Below are positions 27,641 through 36,932 of a DNA stretch of 64,000 bases, piece by piece; positions within the stretch are counted from its first letter, which is position 1; each line of letters opens with the position of its first letter. The position numbers and the translations under genes are program-made. The DNA lies in the NCBI RefSeq assembly GCF_001685025.1, contig NZ_MAYU01000012.1, positions 941,767-1,005,766 on the forward strand, given 5' to 3'. The DNA comes from Bacillus sp. FJAT-27225 (GTDB taxonomy: Bacteria > Bacillota > Bacilli > Bacillales > Cytobacillaceae). The notes under the pieces are model-generated. The model ran no database searches, had not been told where the DNA came from, and was given only the letters and a program-made list of their open reading frames with translations.

Positions 27641-29365
27641 TTAATAATGAATTTTTACATACGTTTCTTTGACTACGGAATCAAACTGAGTTCTTACAGA
27701 ATGATATCCGGATGCATAGCGGCCTACTTGTGGCCTGAAGTCTCTATATACATCCACAGAAGAAACTAAAGCCTTTTTACTGGCAGGATTGGTCAAAGCC
27801 AGCGTTCTTACGGGATAAGGTATACTTACTTTAGCGAACCTATCGGTATAAACAGATACAAAATAAGCTGTCTTTAATGGATTGATTTCACCGCTATCCT
27901 CCATCTCTTTTAAGGCTGTTCCAATCATCGCATGTGGGGAATGGGCATCAAGCCAGGACATAGAACGGAATTGTGCATCGGGATATTTGGCTAAATAAGA
28001 TCTAATAACGTTTTTAATGTTTGACCTATAATATGCCCCATTAAAAGTGAACTGTGAAAAATGATGTTCTTTAACTCCCAAAGCTTCAGAGGCTAATCTG
28101 TAATCCTCTTTTCTTATCTCACCAAACTCTTTTAAGCTAATATATCCATGTAAATACTTCTCTGTTACTGGATTATGATAAACTCCGTGCCAAGAACACT
28201 TTACCCGTGTTCCTGCTAATGAAAAAACCCGGGACTCAAGGTCATAAACTCCATTTACAACTTCACGTGCAACTGAATCTGCTCCTTCGGAAAACAAGAT
28301 GAGTTGTACATTTCTTTGTTTATTCAGTTGATTTAATATATCGACGCCAAACGTCAATACCTCATCATCAGCATGGGGTACCAAATAAAATATCGGTCCC
28401 GTACTTTTTTTATTAAATTCAATATCAGAAACAGCCTGTTCGCTTATTGAACCCTCCCCACCCAGGACAACATATTTTTCTATTATATTCTCACTGAATA
28501 TCTTAATTGTTTCAGCGGGGGTTCCTTGGGGCTGGCTAAGTAAAATTGAAGCATTTTCCTTTGCCGCTGCTATCGAACCTGTCAGGGCATCCGCAAAAGA
28601 AACTCCTGTTGCAAGATAGACTGTTTCGGTCGGCATTTTTTCTTTATATATGTTTGCAGCAACCTCATAGCGGTTTTTGCCTCCCAACCTATAAGGGTTT
28701 GGCAATAGTGCCTCAACTTGTTTGCTTACACTTGCTTCTCCGCCAACGATAATGGACTGATTGATCCCTCTGCTTTTTATCAGACTGCTAACCGTTTCAG
28801 GAAGAGAAGTAGGCCTTGTAAGTAGAATAGGCACGCCATTCCTTGAAGCATAAGAGGAAATCGACAAAGCATCAGGAAAATTTAATCCGCTCGCAACTGA
28901 AATAGTGTTCCAATCACCAAGTTTTTGGGCCACATTCACTGAAACCTCATACCGATCTTTCCCGGCCAATCTTTCAATAGCAGGAATCCCCAAGGCTTGA
29001 ATAGAAGAAGCAACTGCTTCCGAAACACTGCCTGTTCCACCGACAATAATGACATTGGATGGATTTAAACGAGCAATTTCAGCACTGGTTGTTGGAGTCA
29101 GCTCGTTAGAATGAGTAAGTAAAATCGGAGCATCCAATTTATACGCCAACGGACCAGCAGTCAGCGCATCAGCAAAAGCCATATAATTTGCAACAACAAC
29201 CGTCTCTGCATGATCCCACTTTTTTGCTAGATTTGCCGCCACCTCAAAACGATCCTTTCCCCCTATCCGGTCTGGAAGGCTTTGTGCTTGAGCCTGGCCT
29301 TCTCCTGCAAAACACCATAAAAGGAGTACCACAAATATACTTTGCAAATAAAGTTTTCCCTTCAC
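27641..29365 (-). CDS. Secreted PIG-L-type deacetylase with three CWB2 repeats
   Basis: About 574 residues. Signal peptide, three CWB2 repeats (roughly 35-120, 125-215, 220-315), then a PIG-L/LmbE-type domain at about 330-520: the metal-binding motif PHADDEVLTFG (canonical PHxDDE) and the second histidine site DAHSPHAMIG are both intact. PIG-L enzymes are zinc deacetylases of N-acetylglucosaminyl groups, so deacetylation of a wall glycan is the best guess. Start: GTG 29365, 9 bp after AGGGAG; the leader is near-identical to that of the next CWB2 gene, which starts TTG at the matching place. ATG 29371 is possible. Not part of the B. subtilis lyt locus. Confidence 0.85.
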   Translation of the reverse strand: MKGKLYLQSIFVVLLLWCFAGEGQAQAQSLPDRIGGKDRFEVAANLAKKWDHAETVVVANYMAFADALTAGPLAYKLDAPILLTHSNELTPTTSAEIARLNPSNVIIVGGTGSVSEAVASSIQALGIPAIERLAGKDRYEVSVNVAQKLGDWNTISVASGLNFPDALSISSYASRNGVPILLTRPTSLPETVSSLIKSRGINQSIIVGGEASVSKQVEALLPNPYRLGGKNRYEVAANIYKEKMPTETVYLATGVSFADALTGSIAAAKENASILLSQPQGTPAETIKIFSENIIEKYVVLGGEGSISEQAVSDIEFNKKSTGPIFYLVPHADDEVLTFGVDILNQLNKQRNVQLILFSEGADSVAREVVNGVYDLESRVFSLAGTRVKCSWHGVYHNPVTEKYLHGYISLKEFGEIRKEDYRLASEALGVKEHHFSQFTFNGAYYRSNIKNVIRSYLAKYPDAQFRSMSWLDAHSPHAMIGTALKEMEDSGEINPLKTAYFVSVYTDRFAKVSIPYPVRTLALTNPASKKALVSSVDVYRDFRPQVGRYASGYHSVRTQFDSVVKETYVKIHY

Positions 29366-29483
29366 AATCATTCTCTCCCTATTATTAACCATTGATAGAT
29401 GTTCCAGGAGTTGCATTTTCCCCAAAAGCTAGACTTCCTGATATTATATCGGAGCCCTTTTTCTATTTATTGATTCCTTGAAA

Positions 29484-31700
29484 CTATGAAGCTAGTAACT
29501 TATTCAATGCATTTTTGGTCATGATTTCAATGTTTTTATTGTAAGAAGCCCTATCGGTATGGCCATACGGGTCAAGGAACCAGTTCCAATAAAATGTTCC
29601 AACTGAAAATACTTTTCTTCCATCAGGGTTGTTGAACCAAATAACATCCGCAGACTTTTTTTGACCGTACAAGGTCACAGGCGATCTTGAAATAATTTCA
29701 ACATTCGACGTTAAGGTCGTAGCGTCCACTTCCCCTCCTACTACCCCAGGAATTTGGTCGCCCAGTTTTAAGCCGGTTCCTGTATAAATCCAATGGCTAG
29801 GATTGGTGACAACCATCGGCATTGTTTTTTCCGGAATCCCCCGGTACATTGAGCCAAACAGATCCTGTTCAGGTCTGTTTACCGGAGGAGACCTGAATGT
29901 GGTAGTGACCTGAGCGGGATCAATTTTGTTATATGGATCCTGGGAAGCCAAAGCTTTGTACCCGACCATCGTCCTGCCACCGTCTTCGTATCTCACCTGC
30001 CAATAGCCGATATTGGCATTGAACAACGCCAAATTTACATCTGGAGAGTTTTCTATATTATCGCGCATATGTTTGGACCAGTATTCATCATGTCCAGGAA
30101 TTAGAATTGTTTTTACGTTCGAATTGGCGAGAATTCCGTTATGAATATCATGGTCGGTTACATACGTAACGTTATAGCCGTTTTTTTCCAGCCATCTGAT
30201 CAGGTTATATTCATAAGCAAAAAATTCGCCGGCACCGTTACCGCTTTTGTATGGTCTGTTAAACGATAGCTTAATTGCCGGTGTTTTGTTGCTGCTATTG
30301 TATCCATATAGGCTTTTGCCACCCCAGTTATTATAGGCCTGGTACGTATTGTGAGACATAACAGCCATAAAATCTGCATTGGGGGAGCTATCCCTGACTA
30401 CAAAGGGGATATAGCTTGCCTGTTTATCGGTATTGACCAGCTTGGCCAAATAAGCTCCCGATTTCCAATCACCAGGAATTTTATGGGTAAACGAAACATT
30501 CCATTTAGCATTAAGTGTTATAGAATCCGGAGAATTTACCTGCGCCTTTGCTGCAAGGCCAGTTTTAGTCCCTGTCAAAAGTCCGCCCCGTCCGTTGTAA
30601 TAGCCCATTCGGTAGAATTCAACGTGGTAAGCTTTGCTGCTCTTCACATAAAAAGATAAAGATTGGCCGGGGGCAACAGAAGTAGCAGAAGTATACCCTT
30701 CCAGGCTATTGCCTCCCGGGCTGGTAATCTCCCATTTTCCCGGCAGATAGACAATATTATTGTTAACCGACGCTGTTCCCCCAATAATAAGAACATTTGT
30801 CATCATTTTATCGATGAGGACATTTTGGGTCGTGTCCGGCAATGAAGAAGGCCTCGTCAAAAGAATCGGCACATTTTCTTTTGCCGCCAGAACAGAACTG
30901 GTCAGGGCATCAGCGAATGTCAGGCCATTTGCTATATAAGCTTTTGATGGTTTTGCAAAGTATTTTCGGAAAATATTGCTTGCTACCTCATAACGGTCTT
31001 TTCCGCCAATCCGTTCAGGGCCAGGCAATTTACTATAAACCTCTTTGCTGACACTACCTTCCCCCCCGGAGACAATTGTTTTCTGGAATTGTCCTGCCTG
31101 GAGGGCGTTTTGAGTTTCGGCAGGCAATGCATCTTTTCCTGTCAGGAGAATCGGGATGCCGCTTCGGGCGGCATAAGGGGCAATTGCCAAAGCATCCGGA
31201 AAATTAAGGCCATTGGCGACAACCGCCGTCCCAGTTGGATTCATCAGCAATGATATGTTTTTTGCCACTTCGTATCTGTTTTTGCCGTCAATCCTTGAAA
31301 CCCTTTCAATACCTAGTTGTTTTATTTCTGTTATCAGCGAGGGGTTTAGACTTCCGCTGCCACCTGCCAAAATAACTTCCTTTGGCTTAAGCCTCATCAG
31401 TTCATTTTTCGTTGCCAAGGTTAATGAAGAAGGATGAGTTAATAAAATAGGAGAATTTTTTTGATAAGCATATGGTGTTGCTGCAAGGGCGTCTGCAAAG
31501 GCCAAATAATTTGTAAGAATAACAGTTTCGGCCGTCGTCCCAGCCGGCCATCCTTTTTGGGAGATATTAACAGCAACTTCAAAACGGTCCTTTCCCCCAA
31601 TCCTTTCCGGAGTGCTTTCCGCTTGTACAGTTACATTACTTGCTAAAAACAAAAAAATTCCCGCCATGATGCCTCTTATTACTAATTTTCCTTTCAACAA
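29484..31700 (-). CDS. Secreted protein with three CWB2 repeats and a DMFase beta-like domain
   Basis: A 738-residue exported protein. Signal peptide 1-28, three CWB2 repeats (about 30-120, 125-215, 220-315), then a 420-residue region that I recognise as similar to the large C-terminal part of N,N-dimethylformamidase beta subunits: Ig-like segment (SPGGNSLEGYTS... FYRMGYYNGRGG), SHNTYQAYNNWGGKSLYGY, a Rossmann-like/flavodoxin-like core (ILIPGHDEYWSKHMRDNIE) and FSVGTFYWNWFLDPYGH. Its substrate on the cell surface is unknown. Start TTG 31700 behind GGGGAG; a second TTG follows directly. No equivalent in the B. subtilis lyt locus. Confidence 0.82.
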   Translation of the reverse strand: MLKGKLVIRGIMAGIFLFLASNVTVQAESTPERIGGKDRFEVAVNISQKGWPAGTTAETVILTNYLAFADALAATPYAYQKNSPILLTHPSSLTLATKNELMRLKPKEVILAGGSGSLNPSLITEIKQLGIERVSRIDGKNRYEVAKNISLLMNPTGTAVVANGLNFPDALAIAPYAARSGIPILLTGKDALPAETQNALQAGQFQKTIVSGGEGSVSKEVYSKLPGPERIGGKDRYEVASNIFRKYFAKPSKAYIANGLTFADALTSSVLAAKENVPILLTRPSSLPDTTQNVLIDKMMTNVLIIGGTASVNNNIVYLPGKWEITSPGGNSLEGYTSATSVAPGQSLSFYVKSSKAYHVEFYRMGYYNGRGGLLTGTKTGLAAKAQVNSPDSITLNAKWNVSFTHKIPGDWKSGAYLAKLVNTDKQASYIPFVVRDSSPNADFMAVMSHNTYQAYNNWGGKSLYGYNSSNKTPAIKLSFNRPYKSGNGAGEFFAYEYNLIRWLEKNGYNVTYVTDHDIHNGILANSNVKTILIPGHDEYWSKHMRDNIENSPDVNLALFNANIGYWQVRYEDGGRTMVGYKALASQDPYNKIDPAQVTTTFRSPPVNRPEQDLFGSMYRGIPEKTMPMVVTNPSHWIYTGTGLKLGDQIPGVVGGEVDATTLTSNVEIISRSPVTLYGQKKSADVIWFNNPDGRKVFSVGTFYWNWFLDPYGHTDRASYNKNIEIMTKNALNKLLAS

Positions 31701-31818
31701 TCATTCTCTCCCCATTTTGGTTTTTTTGGTATTTTTTCTCTGACCTTATCTTAGCATGATTTTGGAAAAATAATGGATTTTTTTCCAAAAATAAATTTTG
31801 CTAATTTCTGTAAAACAA

Positions 31819-31857
31819 AAAGGCTGTTTCCAATGAGATGATTGGAAACAGCCTTTT
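31819..31857 (-). terminator. Terminator after the second amidase gene
   Basis: AGGCTGTTTCCAAT / ATTGGAAACAGCCT, 14-bp stem, 6-nt loop, TTTTTG tail on the minus strand. Confidence 0.85.
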
Positions 31858-31859
31858 CA

Positions 31860-33551
31860 TTATTGGTTAAATGTTGAACTAATACTCTTAGCAAGGGACG
31901 CCGCTCTTGCGCTTTGAATAGTTGCATTTTGAAGTAATTTGGCTTCATCAGGATTCGAAATAAAGCCTAACTCTATAAGAACCGAGGGCATTGTTGTCCA
32001 TCTTGTCACGTATAGGTTATGATCTTTCAAGCCTGTGGAAGAGTATATGGTTGTAAAATTAATGCCTGGGTAAGCCAAGGATTTTACAAAACCTTCTCCA
32101 AATTGTCTGCTTAGGACAACCTGTGGTACCGGTGTAGGATCATAAGCAATATTAGGTCCATTATAGCTTAGTTCTCTTTGTCTGCTGCCATCTTGGACAA
32201 TAAATACTTTCCTGTCCGTGTCCTCCCTTATAAACGGATATTTAATTCCACTTGATAGAACATAGACATCCGTTGTATCAATTGCAGGCCTGTAAGAGCT
32301 GTAATGGACACTATATCCTTTAGGCGAGGAAGAAACATTTGAATCATGATGGATGCTTACGAATAAGTCCCCTCCAACTTTATTGGCATATAAAGCCCTG
32401 TCTTGCAAAGAAATATAAACGTCATTTCCAGGTGCCCTTGTAAAAATCACTTCCGCTCCCAGTTGTTTTAGTTCATTTGCCAGCTTCTCAGTAAACTGGA
32501 TATTTAAATTTTTTTCAAGCAGCCCATTTTGGGCAGCTCCAGGATCATAACCGCCGTGGCCTGCGTCCAAAATAATTCTTTTGCCAGCCAATGGTGCCTT
32601 GCTAATTAATTGCAGAAAGGTTGCCTGCGGAATCGAGCCGGTTCCACCTAGTACAACGATTTCTTTCACATTGCTGCCAGTTGCCACTTCTTTTACTGAT
32701 GGATAAACATTTGTTGGATGCATCAACAGCATTGGAGCATTGTTTTTTGAAGCCAGCACCGATCCTGTCAGCGCATCCGCAAATGTCAGGCCTGTAGCCA
32801 GAAAGATCTTCTCGGAATTCGGAGACAACTGTTTTGCAATGTTAGCTGAAACCTCATAGCGGTCTTTGCCGCCAATTCTAGTTGGATTAGGCAATTGAGC
32901 AGCAACACTTGGTGTTACACTTGCTTCCCCACCTGATATAATACTATTTTTTACGTTTAGTATTTTAAGAGCCTCCTGCATTGGAGCAGGGAAAGAATTG
33001 TTTCCTGCAAGCAGGATAGGAAATCCATTTTTTGCGGCATAAGGGGCGATGGATAACGCATCCGAAAAAACCAGGCCGTTGGCAACAACTGCTGTATCGG
33101 AAGGCCCCATTCGATTTGCGATATTAAGGGCAACTTCGTATCTGTCTTTTCCATCTACTCTCTCTACCGCCTGAATTCCAATGGAAGTAAGTTGTGTCAC
33201 TATATTTTGTGATACGCTGCCCGTCCCTCCGATAATTACGACTTTTTCGGGACTAAGTCTTTTGAGTTCATTTATAATCGAAGTTTCGAGTGCATTAGCT
33301 CGGGTCAGAAGAATCGGTCCGTCTTCTTTGAATGCAAGAGGGCTGCCGGAAAGAGCATCAGCAAACGCCTCATAATTAACTAAAAATGCTGTTTTGGCTC
33401 CCGAAGGCCAGCCTTCCTGGGAAACTTTCACTGCTACTTCAAATCGGTCCTTCCCGTCTAAGCGTTTGGATACAGTTTCTGCAAAAGCAGAAGATTGGAA
33501 CAAGAATACGAAGGCTATAGAAACCAAGAAGACTCTCAAAAGGTTTTTCAT
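31860..33551 (-). CDS. N-acetylmuramoyl-L-alanine amidase with three CWB2 repeats (second copy)
   Basis: A 563-residue secreted amidase. Signal peptide 1-24 (SSAFAE), three CWB2 repeats (28-115, 120-210, 215-310) and an Amidase_3 domain from 328 with ILDAGHGGYDPGA, GLLEKN, VSIHHDSN and VLIELGFISN. The catalytic domain is some 60 residues longer than in the LytC-type paralogue, the extra part (about 425-490) lying between the second histidine and the final glutamate. ATG 33551 behind GAGGAG. It follows the small membrane protein gene after 27 bp. Its terminator is strong, so the other four CWB2 genes probably have their own promoters. Confidence 0.9.
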   Translation of the reverse strand: MKNLLRVFLVSIAFVFLFQSSAFAETVSKRLDGKDRFEVAVKVSQEGWPSGAKTAFLVNYEAFADALSGSPLAFKEDGPILLTRANALETSIINELKRLSPEKVVIIGGTGSVSQNIVTQLTSIGIQAVERVDGKDRYEVALNIANRMGPSDTAVVANGLVFSDALSIAPYAAKNGFPILLAGNNSFPAPMQEALKILNVKNSIISGGEASVTPSVAAQLPNPTRIGGKDRYEVSANIAKQLSPNSEKIFLATGLTFADALTGSVLASKNNAPMLLMHPTNVYPSVKEVATGSNVKEIVVLGGTGSIPQATFLQLISKAPLAGKRIILDAGHGGYDPGAAQNGLLEKNLNIQFTEKLANELKQLGAEVIFTRAPGNDVYISLQDRALYANKVGGDLFVSIHHDSNVSSSPKGYSVHYSSYRPAIDTTDVYVLSSGIKYPFIREDTDRKVFIVQDGSRQRELSYNGPNIAYDPTPVPQVVLSRQFGEGFVKSLAYPGINFTTIYSSTGLKDHNLYVTRWTTMPSVLIELGFISNPDEAKLLQNATIQSARAASLAKSISSTFNQ

Positions 33552-33578
33552 GCTGTTCTCCTCTATGTATTTTTTAAA

Positions 33579-33971
33579 CTATCTTTTACGTATAAACTTT
33601 TTTGTAGACAGCCAGAGACCTTTTAGCAATAAAAAGATGCCAAAAAACAACAAAAATCCCCATAGACTTATGACGGCATCATTAAAATCCATTTCCCCCC
33701 TTCCAGTTATTTTTTGCTGTATCTCTATGGAAAAGACTATTACCAGCATTACGGTAAAAGTATAAATAAATGATATAGCTGTAATGCTGTATTTAGCCAG
33801 TGTCTTAAAGACTAGATGGACTATAAGAAAACTAAAGATGCCTAGTATACCAAAAACATATAAATGCAGATCCTTATCGGTCAATTCCCAGCCAGCACCT
33901 AAGGCATAAGAATTAATAATATCATGGATTCCGTTTACAATTTCCGCCACAAACAAAATAAATTCTTTCAT
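33579..33971 (-). CDS. Small membrane protein of unknown function
   Basis: A 130-residue protein with about three membrane segments (38-58, 63-83, 100-121) and a basic C-terminus (STKKFIRKR). I do not recognise a family. ATG 33971 follows AGGAG-type sequence. It lies divergent from tagU and 27 bp before the second amidase gene, i.e. where B. subtilis has lytA; it lacks the lipobox and secretion signal of LytA, so it is not simply that gene. A role in export or membrane handling of the amidase is only a guess. Confidence 0.7.
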   Translation of the reverse strand: MKEFILFVAEIVNGIHDIINSYALGAGWELTDKDLHLYVFGILGIFSFLIVHLVFKTLAKYSITAISFIYTFTVMLVIVFSIEIQQKITGRGEMDFNDAVISLWGFLLFFGIFLLLKGLWLSTKKFIRKR

Positions 33972-34140
33972 ACGTTTTTCCTGCTCCTACTAAATTACTT
34001 AATAAAGGAATTATAAAGGAAATTTGACGATTTTTGGTGATTTTTTTAAAATTTCCTTTTTATTGGGTTTAAAATCTATTTTATTTCATTATAGAATTTG
34101 ATATCCTATAAATGCTGTTCAAACTATTAGGAGGCTTAGT

Positions 34141-35088
34141 ATGAGTTCCAGACTTGACAAAAAAGCACACAAGAAGAAAAGAAGATGGTTAAGAGTTTTA
34201 TTGATTACGTTCGCCCTGCTTTTCATTGGTGTAGGGGTTTACGTTTTATCCGTATATAGCTCTCTAACAAATGCCGTTGAGAGAATGCACGATCCTATTG
34301 ACAGGGAAGTTTCCGAAAAGAGGACCGAAGAAGTATCCTTAAAAAAAGCTACTCCTTTTTCTGTATTATTACTGGGGGTGGATGAACGCCAAGGAGACAG
34401 AGGCCGGTCAGACACCATAATTGTCTTAACTGTTAATCCTGATCAGGAATCCGTTAAAATGCTAAGTATCCCCAGAGACACAAGGACCGAAATTATCGGA
34501 CGAGGAACCACTGATAAAATTAATCATGCCTATGCTTTTGGCGGAGTAGAAATGTCAATGGCTACCGTTGAAAACTTCCTTGATATTCCGATTGACTATG
34601 TAGTCCAAATTAATATGGAAGGATTTCAGGACATAGTTGATTCTGTTGGAGGAGTGACCGTAGTTAATGATTTGGATTTCACCCATGAAGGGACACATTT
34701 TCCTAAAGGTGAAATAACGTTGAACGGTGAAGATGCCCTGAACTATTCCAGAATGCGTTATGAGGATCCACGCGGTGACTATGGCAGACAGCTGCGCCAG
34801 AGACAAATCATACAAGCGGTTATTCAAGAGGGTGCGAGCTTAAGCACACTGACTAATTACGGGGATATTTTTAAAGCCTTAGGAGACAATGTAAAGACGA
34901 ATTTGACCTTTAGTGAAATGATAACTATTCAGAGTAACTATAAAACTGCTAGTAAATCAATCGAACAGATTCAAGTACAGGCAACCGGAAAAATGATAGA
35001 TGGGGTTTCCTATCAAATAATAAACAACGAAGAAAAGTCACGATTGCAGGACCAATTAAAAGAACACCTTAGCCTAAGTAATAATTAA
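34141..35088 (+). CDS. tagU: LCP-family wall polymer ligase (TagU/LytR-type)
   Basis: A 315-residue LytR-CpsA-Psr protein: basic N-terminal tail (KKAHKKKRRW), one membrane anchor (18-40) and the LCP domain with RSDTIIVLTVN, LSIPRDTRTEIIG, DKINHAYAFGG and GDYGRQLRQRQII. It attaches lipid-linked anionic polymer to peptidoglycan. Length and divergence from an autolysin operon match B. subtilis tagU (lytR), which is divergent from lytABC. ATG 34141 follows AGGAGG. Shares 12-residue-scale blocks with the tagV-type protein at 10550 but is a separate paralogue. Confidence 0.9.
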   Translation: MSSRLDKKAHKKKRRWLRVLLITFALLFIGVGVYVLSVYSSLTNAVERMHDPIDREVSEKRTEEVSLKKATPFSVLLLGVDERQGDRGRSDTIIVLTVNPDQESVKMLSIPRDTRTEIIGRGTTDKINHAYAFGGVEMSMATVENFLDIPIDYVVQINMEGFQDIVDSVGGVTVVNDLDFTHEGTHFPKGEITLNGEDALNYSRMRYEDPRGDYGRQLRQRQIIQAVIQEGASLSTLTNYGDIFKALGDNVKTNLTFSEMITIQSNYKTASKSIEQIQVQATGKMIDGVSYQIINNEEKSRLQDQLKEHLSLSNN

Positions 35089-35100
35089 GAGTATTTACCT

Positions 35101-35146
35101 AAAAAGATGAATTCCTAAGCCTTTGGGAATCATCTTTTTTATTTTT
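35101..35146 (+). terminator. tagU terminator
   Basis: AAGATGAATTCC / GGGAATCATCTT hairpin with a T-run (TTTTTTATTTTT). Confidence 0.8.
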
Positions 35147-35205
35147 ATTCTTTGAAACTTGTTTTTCAAACCAAGAAAAAGATCAGGTCTTTAGGAAAAC
35201 CGAAA

Positions 35206-35243
35206 TAAAAAAAGACAAACCATACAAAATGGAATGTCTCATT
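35206..35243 (-). terminator. lic operon terminator
   Basis: AGACATTCCAT / ATGGTTTGTCT on the minus strand, TTTGT loop, then a run of T. About 30 bp after the licC stop. Confidence 0.75.
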
Positions 35244-35271
35244 CTTACTCCCTCTTACAATGTTAAGCTGA

Positions 35272-35958
35272 TTATAATGCAAAATATTTATTTACATCCT
35301 CTAATTCTTCGAGTGAATCAATTTCAAAGCAGTCAGTTGCTTTTATTTTTTTTATAAACACATTTAATTTACTAATATTGTTTTTAACAATATCATCCCA
35401 ATACAAACTGGAATAATTGCCTTGTTTCATTGCTTCCTTAATCTTTCCTTTAATAAAAATACCGTCTTCAATGCTCCAAAATGACACTCCGCATAAGATA
35501 TATTCATTCCTGCTAGTTCCTATCTCAATGTCATACACCTTATTATTTGCATCAAATCTTAAAATCCATTCATTATTGAATTCTTCCCTTTTAGCACTGA
35601 AGTAGAGTGAATCTTTGGGGTTCTCTAATAAAAAATTCTCATTAAGATAAACATCTGCTTCCAATACGTAAGAGCCTGGTAAATACTCACTCACTAAATT
35701 CATAGTATATAAATTATTATATTTATCATAGGCATCATTATTAATAAGAGTTACATTATACATACTTTTAAGATACTCAAATTTTTCTTTTAAATAACCT
35801 GTAACAACAATGATTTCATTGATACCTTTTTCCTTTAAGAACTCGATTTGTCTTTCTAGCATCGGTATTCCATTTACCTCCACCAATGATTTTGGTGTAG
35901 TTAGAGTAAGCGGCCTCATTCTGGTACCCATGCCTGCTGCTAAAATTATGGCACGCAT
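35272..35958 (-). CDS. licC: LicC-type choline-phosphate cytidylyltransferase
   Basis: A 228-residue nucleotidyltransferase. Its start LAAGMGTRMRPLTLTTPK carries the intact CTP-binding signature (G-x-G-T-R and the lysine of PKSLVEVNG), and VLEADVYL holds a metal-binding acidic residue. Length and pattern match LicC, which makes CDP-choline from phosphocholine and CTP for decorating teichoic acid. The ATG at 35958 overlaps the stop of the transporter gene, and the kinase fusion is the next gene up, so the operon is kinase fusion - transporter - LicC. Another small-head-group substrate (e.g. phosphoethanolamine or aminoethylphosphonate) cannot be excluded. Confidence 0.8.
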   Translation of the reverse strand: MRAIILAAGMGTRMRPLTLTTPKSLVEVNGIPMLERQIEFLKEKGINEIIVVTGYLKEKFEYLKSMYNVTLINNDAYDKYNNLYTMNLVSEYLPGSYVLEADVYLNENFLLENPKDSLYFSAKREEFNNEWILRFDANNKVYDIEIGTSRNEYILCGVSFWSIEDGIFIKGKIKEAMKQGNYSSLYWDDIVKNNISKLNVFIKKIKATDCFEIDSLEELEDVNKYFAL

Positions 35959-36932
35959 TATGCTGTTCTTCCCATCCTCAATATATTTTTAATTACAAGT
36001 TCCTCCGGCTTTGCTACTGTAATAATTGAACCAAGCAAGATCATGACACTAAAGAAGACCAGCTTGAAAGTAATTGGAGTTCCAGTTATAACAAAGCTTA
36101 AGATTATAGCCCATGCTGCATAGGAAATGTTCAAAGCCATTGCCCGAGTCGGTCCGATTGTATAAATTGCCTTGTAGTAGAATAAGTAAGATATTGTTCC
36201 TGAAAGAGCAATAACAGCAATATACAAAAATTCGATATTCATTATTACCTTAGGAACCAATGAGTACCCTCCAAATAACGGGAGAATTAGAAACCCATAT
36301 ATTACCGCAGAAACGAGTTGCCTAATCTGGAGAGCCTGATCCGGTGCAATCTCTTCATCCTTCATTCCATATGCAAGTATCACACATTCCATTCCCCAGC
36401 CAAAAATACAAAACAAAATAAATATAAATCCTAACATTGCATTTGTCGACTCTATTCCTCCACTGGAATACCCAAGAAGAAAAATAAATAATATACTAAT
36501 AAATAACCCAACCCAGTTTTTAAATGTGAGCTTGTCCTTTAAAATTAGAAACGCAAAGAAAGCACCAATAGCAGGATAAATTGCCGACATTGAGGCAGCC
36601 ATCGAGGCACCAATATATTTTACTGCCAAAACGTAAAACGTCATTCCAATTGGACCTCCAAGCAAGGCACCTATAACAACAAATAGCCCACTCCTTGTCC
36701 TTAGCCTTTTAAAGGTTTCTCCAAGCCTGCCTCTTGCTGTTAAATATATCATCATCCATATACTTGAAAAGGTATCGTGAAAGAAGGTACTTACTAAAGG
36801 AGCTAAAAAGATTACTGATTCCGTTGACATAAAGAGAGTAGTAGACAAAATAATTCCAATTAACACTGTATCCAACGCCCACGTAAATCCAGAAATCATT
36901 CCAAACGCTACACCCTTATTTTGAATACTCAT
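35958..36932 (-). CDS. licB: LicB-type choline transporter (EamA/DMT family)
   Basis: A 324-residue protein with about ten membrane segments and two EamA repeats; the segment GGPIGMTFYVLAVKYIGASMAAS is typical of the LicB group that imports choline (shown in shortened form: GASMAASMSAIYPAIGAFFA). ATG 36932 lies inside the end of the upstream gene (17-bp overlap), so translation is coupled. Imported choline would be phosphorylated by the kinase domain of the upstream gene product. Confidence 0.8.
   Translation of the reverse strand: MSIQNKGVAFGMISGFTWALDTVLIGIILSTTLFMSTESVIFLAPLVSTFFHDTFSSIWMMIYLTARGRLGETFKRLRTRSGLFVVIGALLGGPIGMTFYVLAVKYIGASMAASMSAIYPAIGAFFAFLILKDKLTFKNWVGLFISILFIFLLGYSSGGIESTNAMLGFIFILFCIFGWGMECVILAYGMKDEEIAPDQALQIRQLVSAVIYGFLILPLFGGYSLVPKVIMNIEFLYIAVIALSGTISYLFYYKAIYTIGPTRAMALNISYAAWAIILSFVITGTPITFKLVFFSVMILLGSIITVAKPEELVIKNILRMGRTA

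Noticed and set aside
33579..33971. LytA equivalent
   Set aside because: Position fits, but it has membrane segments and no lipobox or secretion signal.
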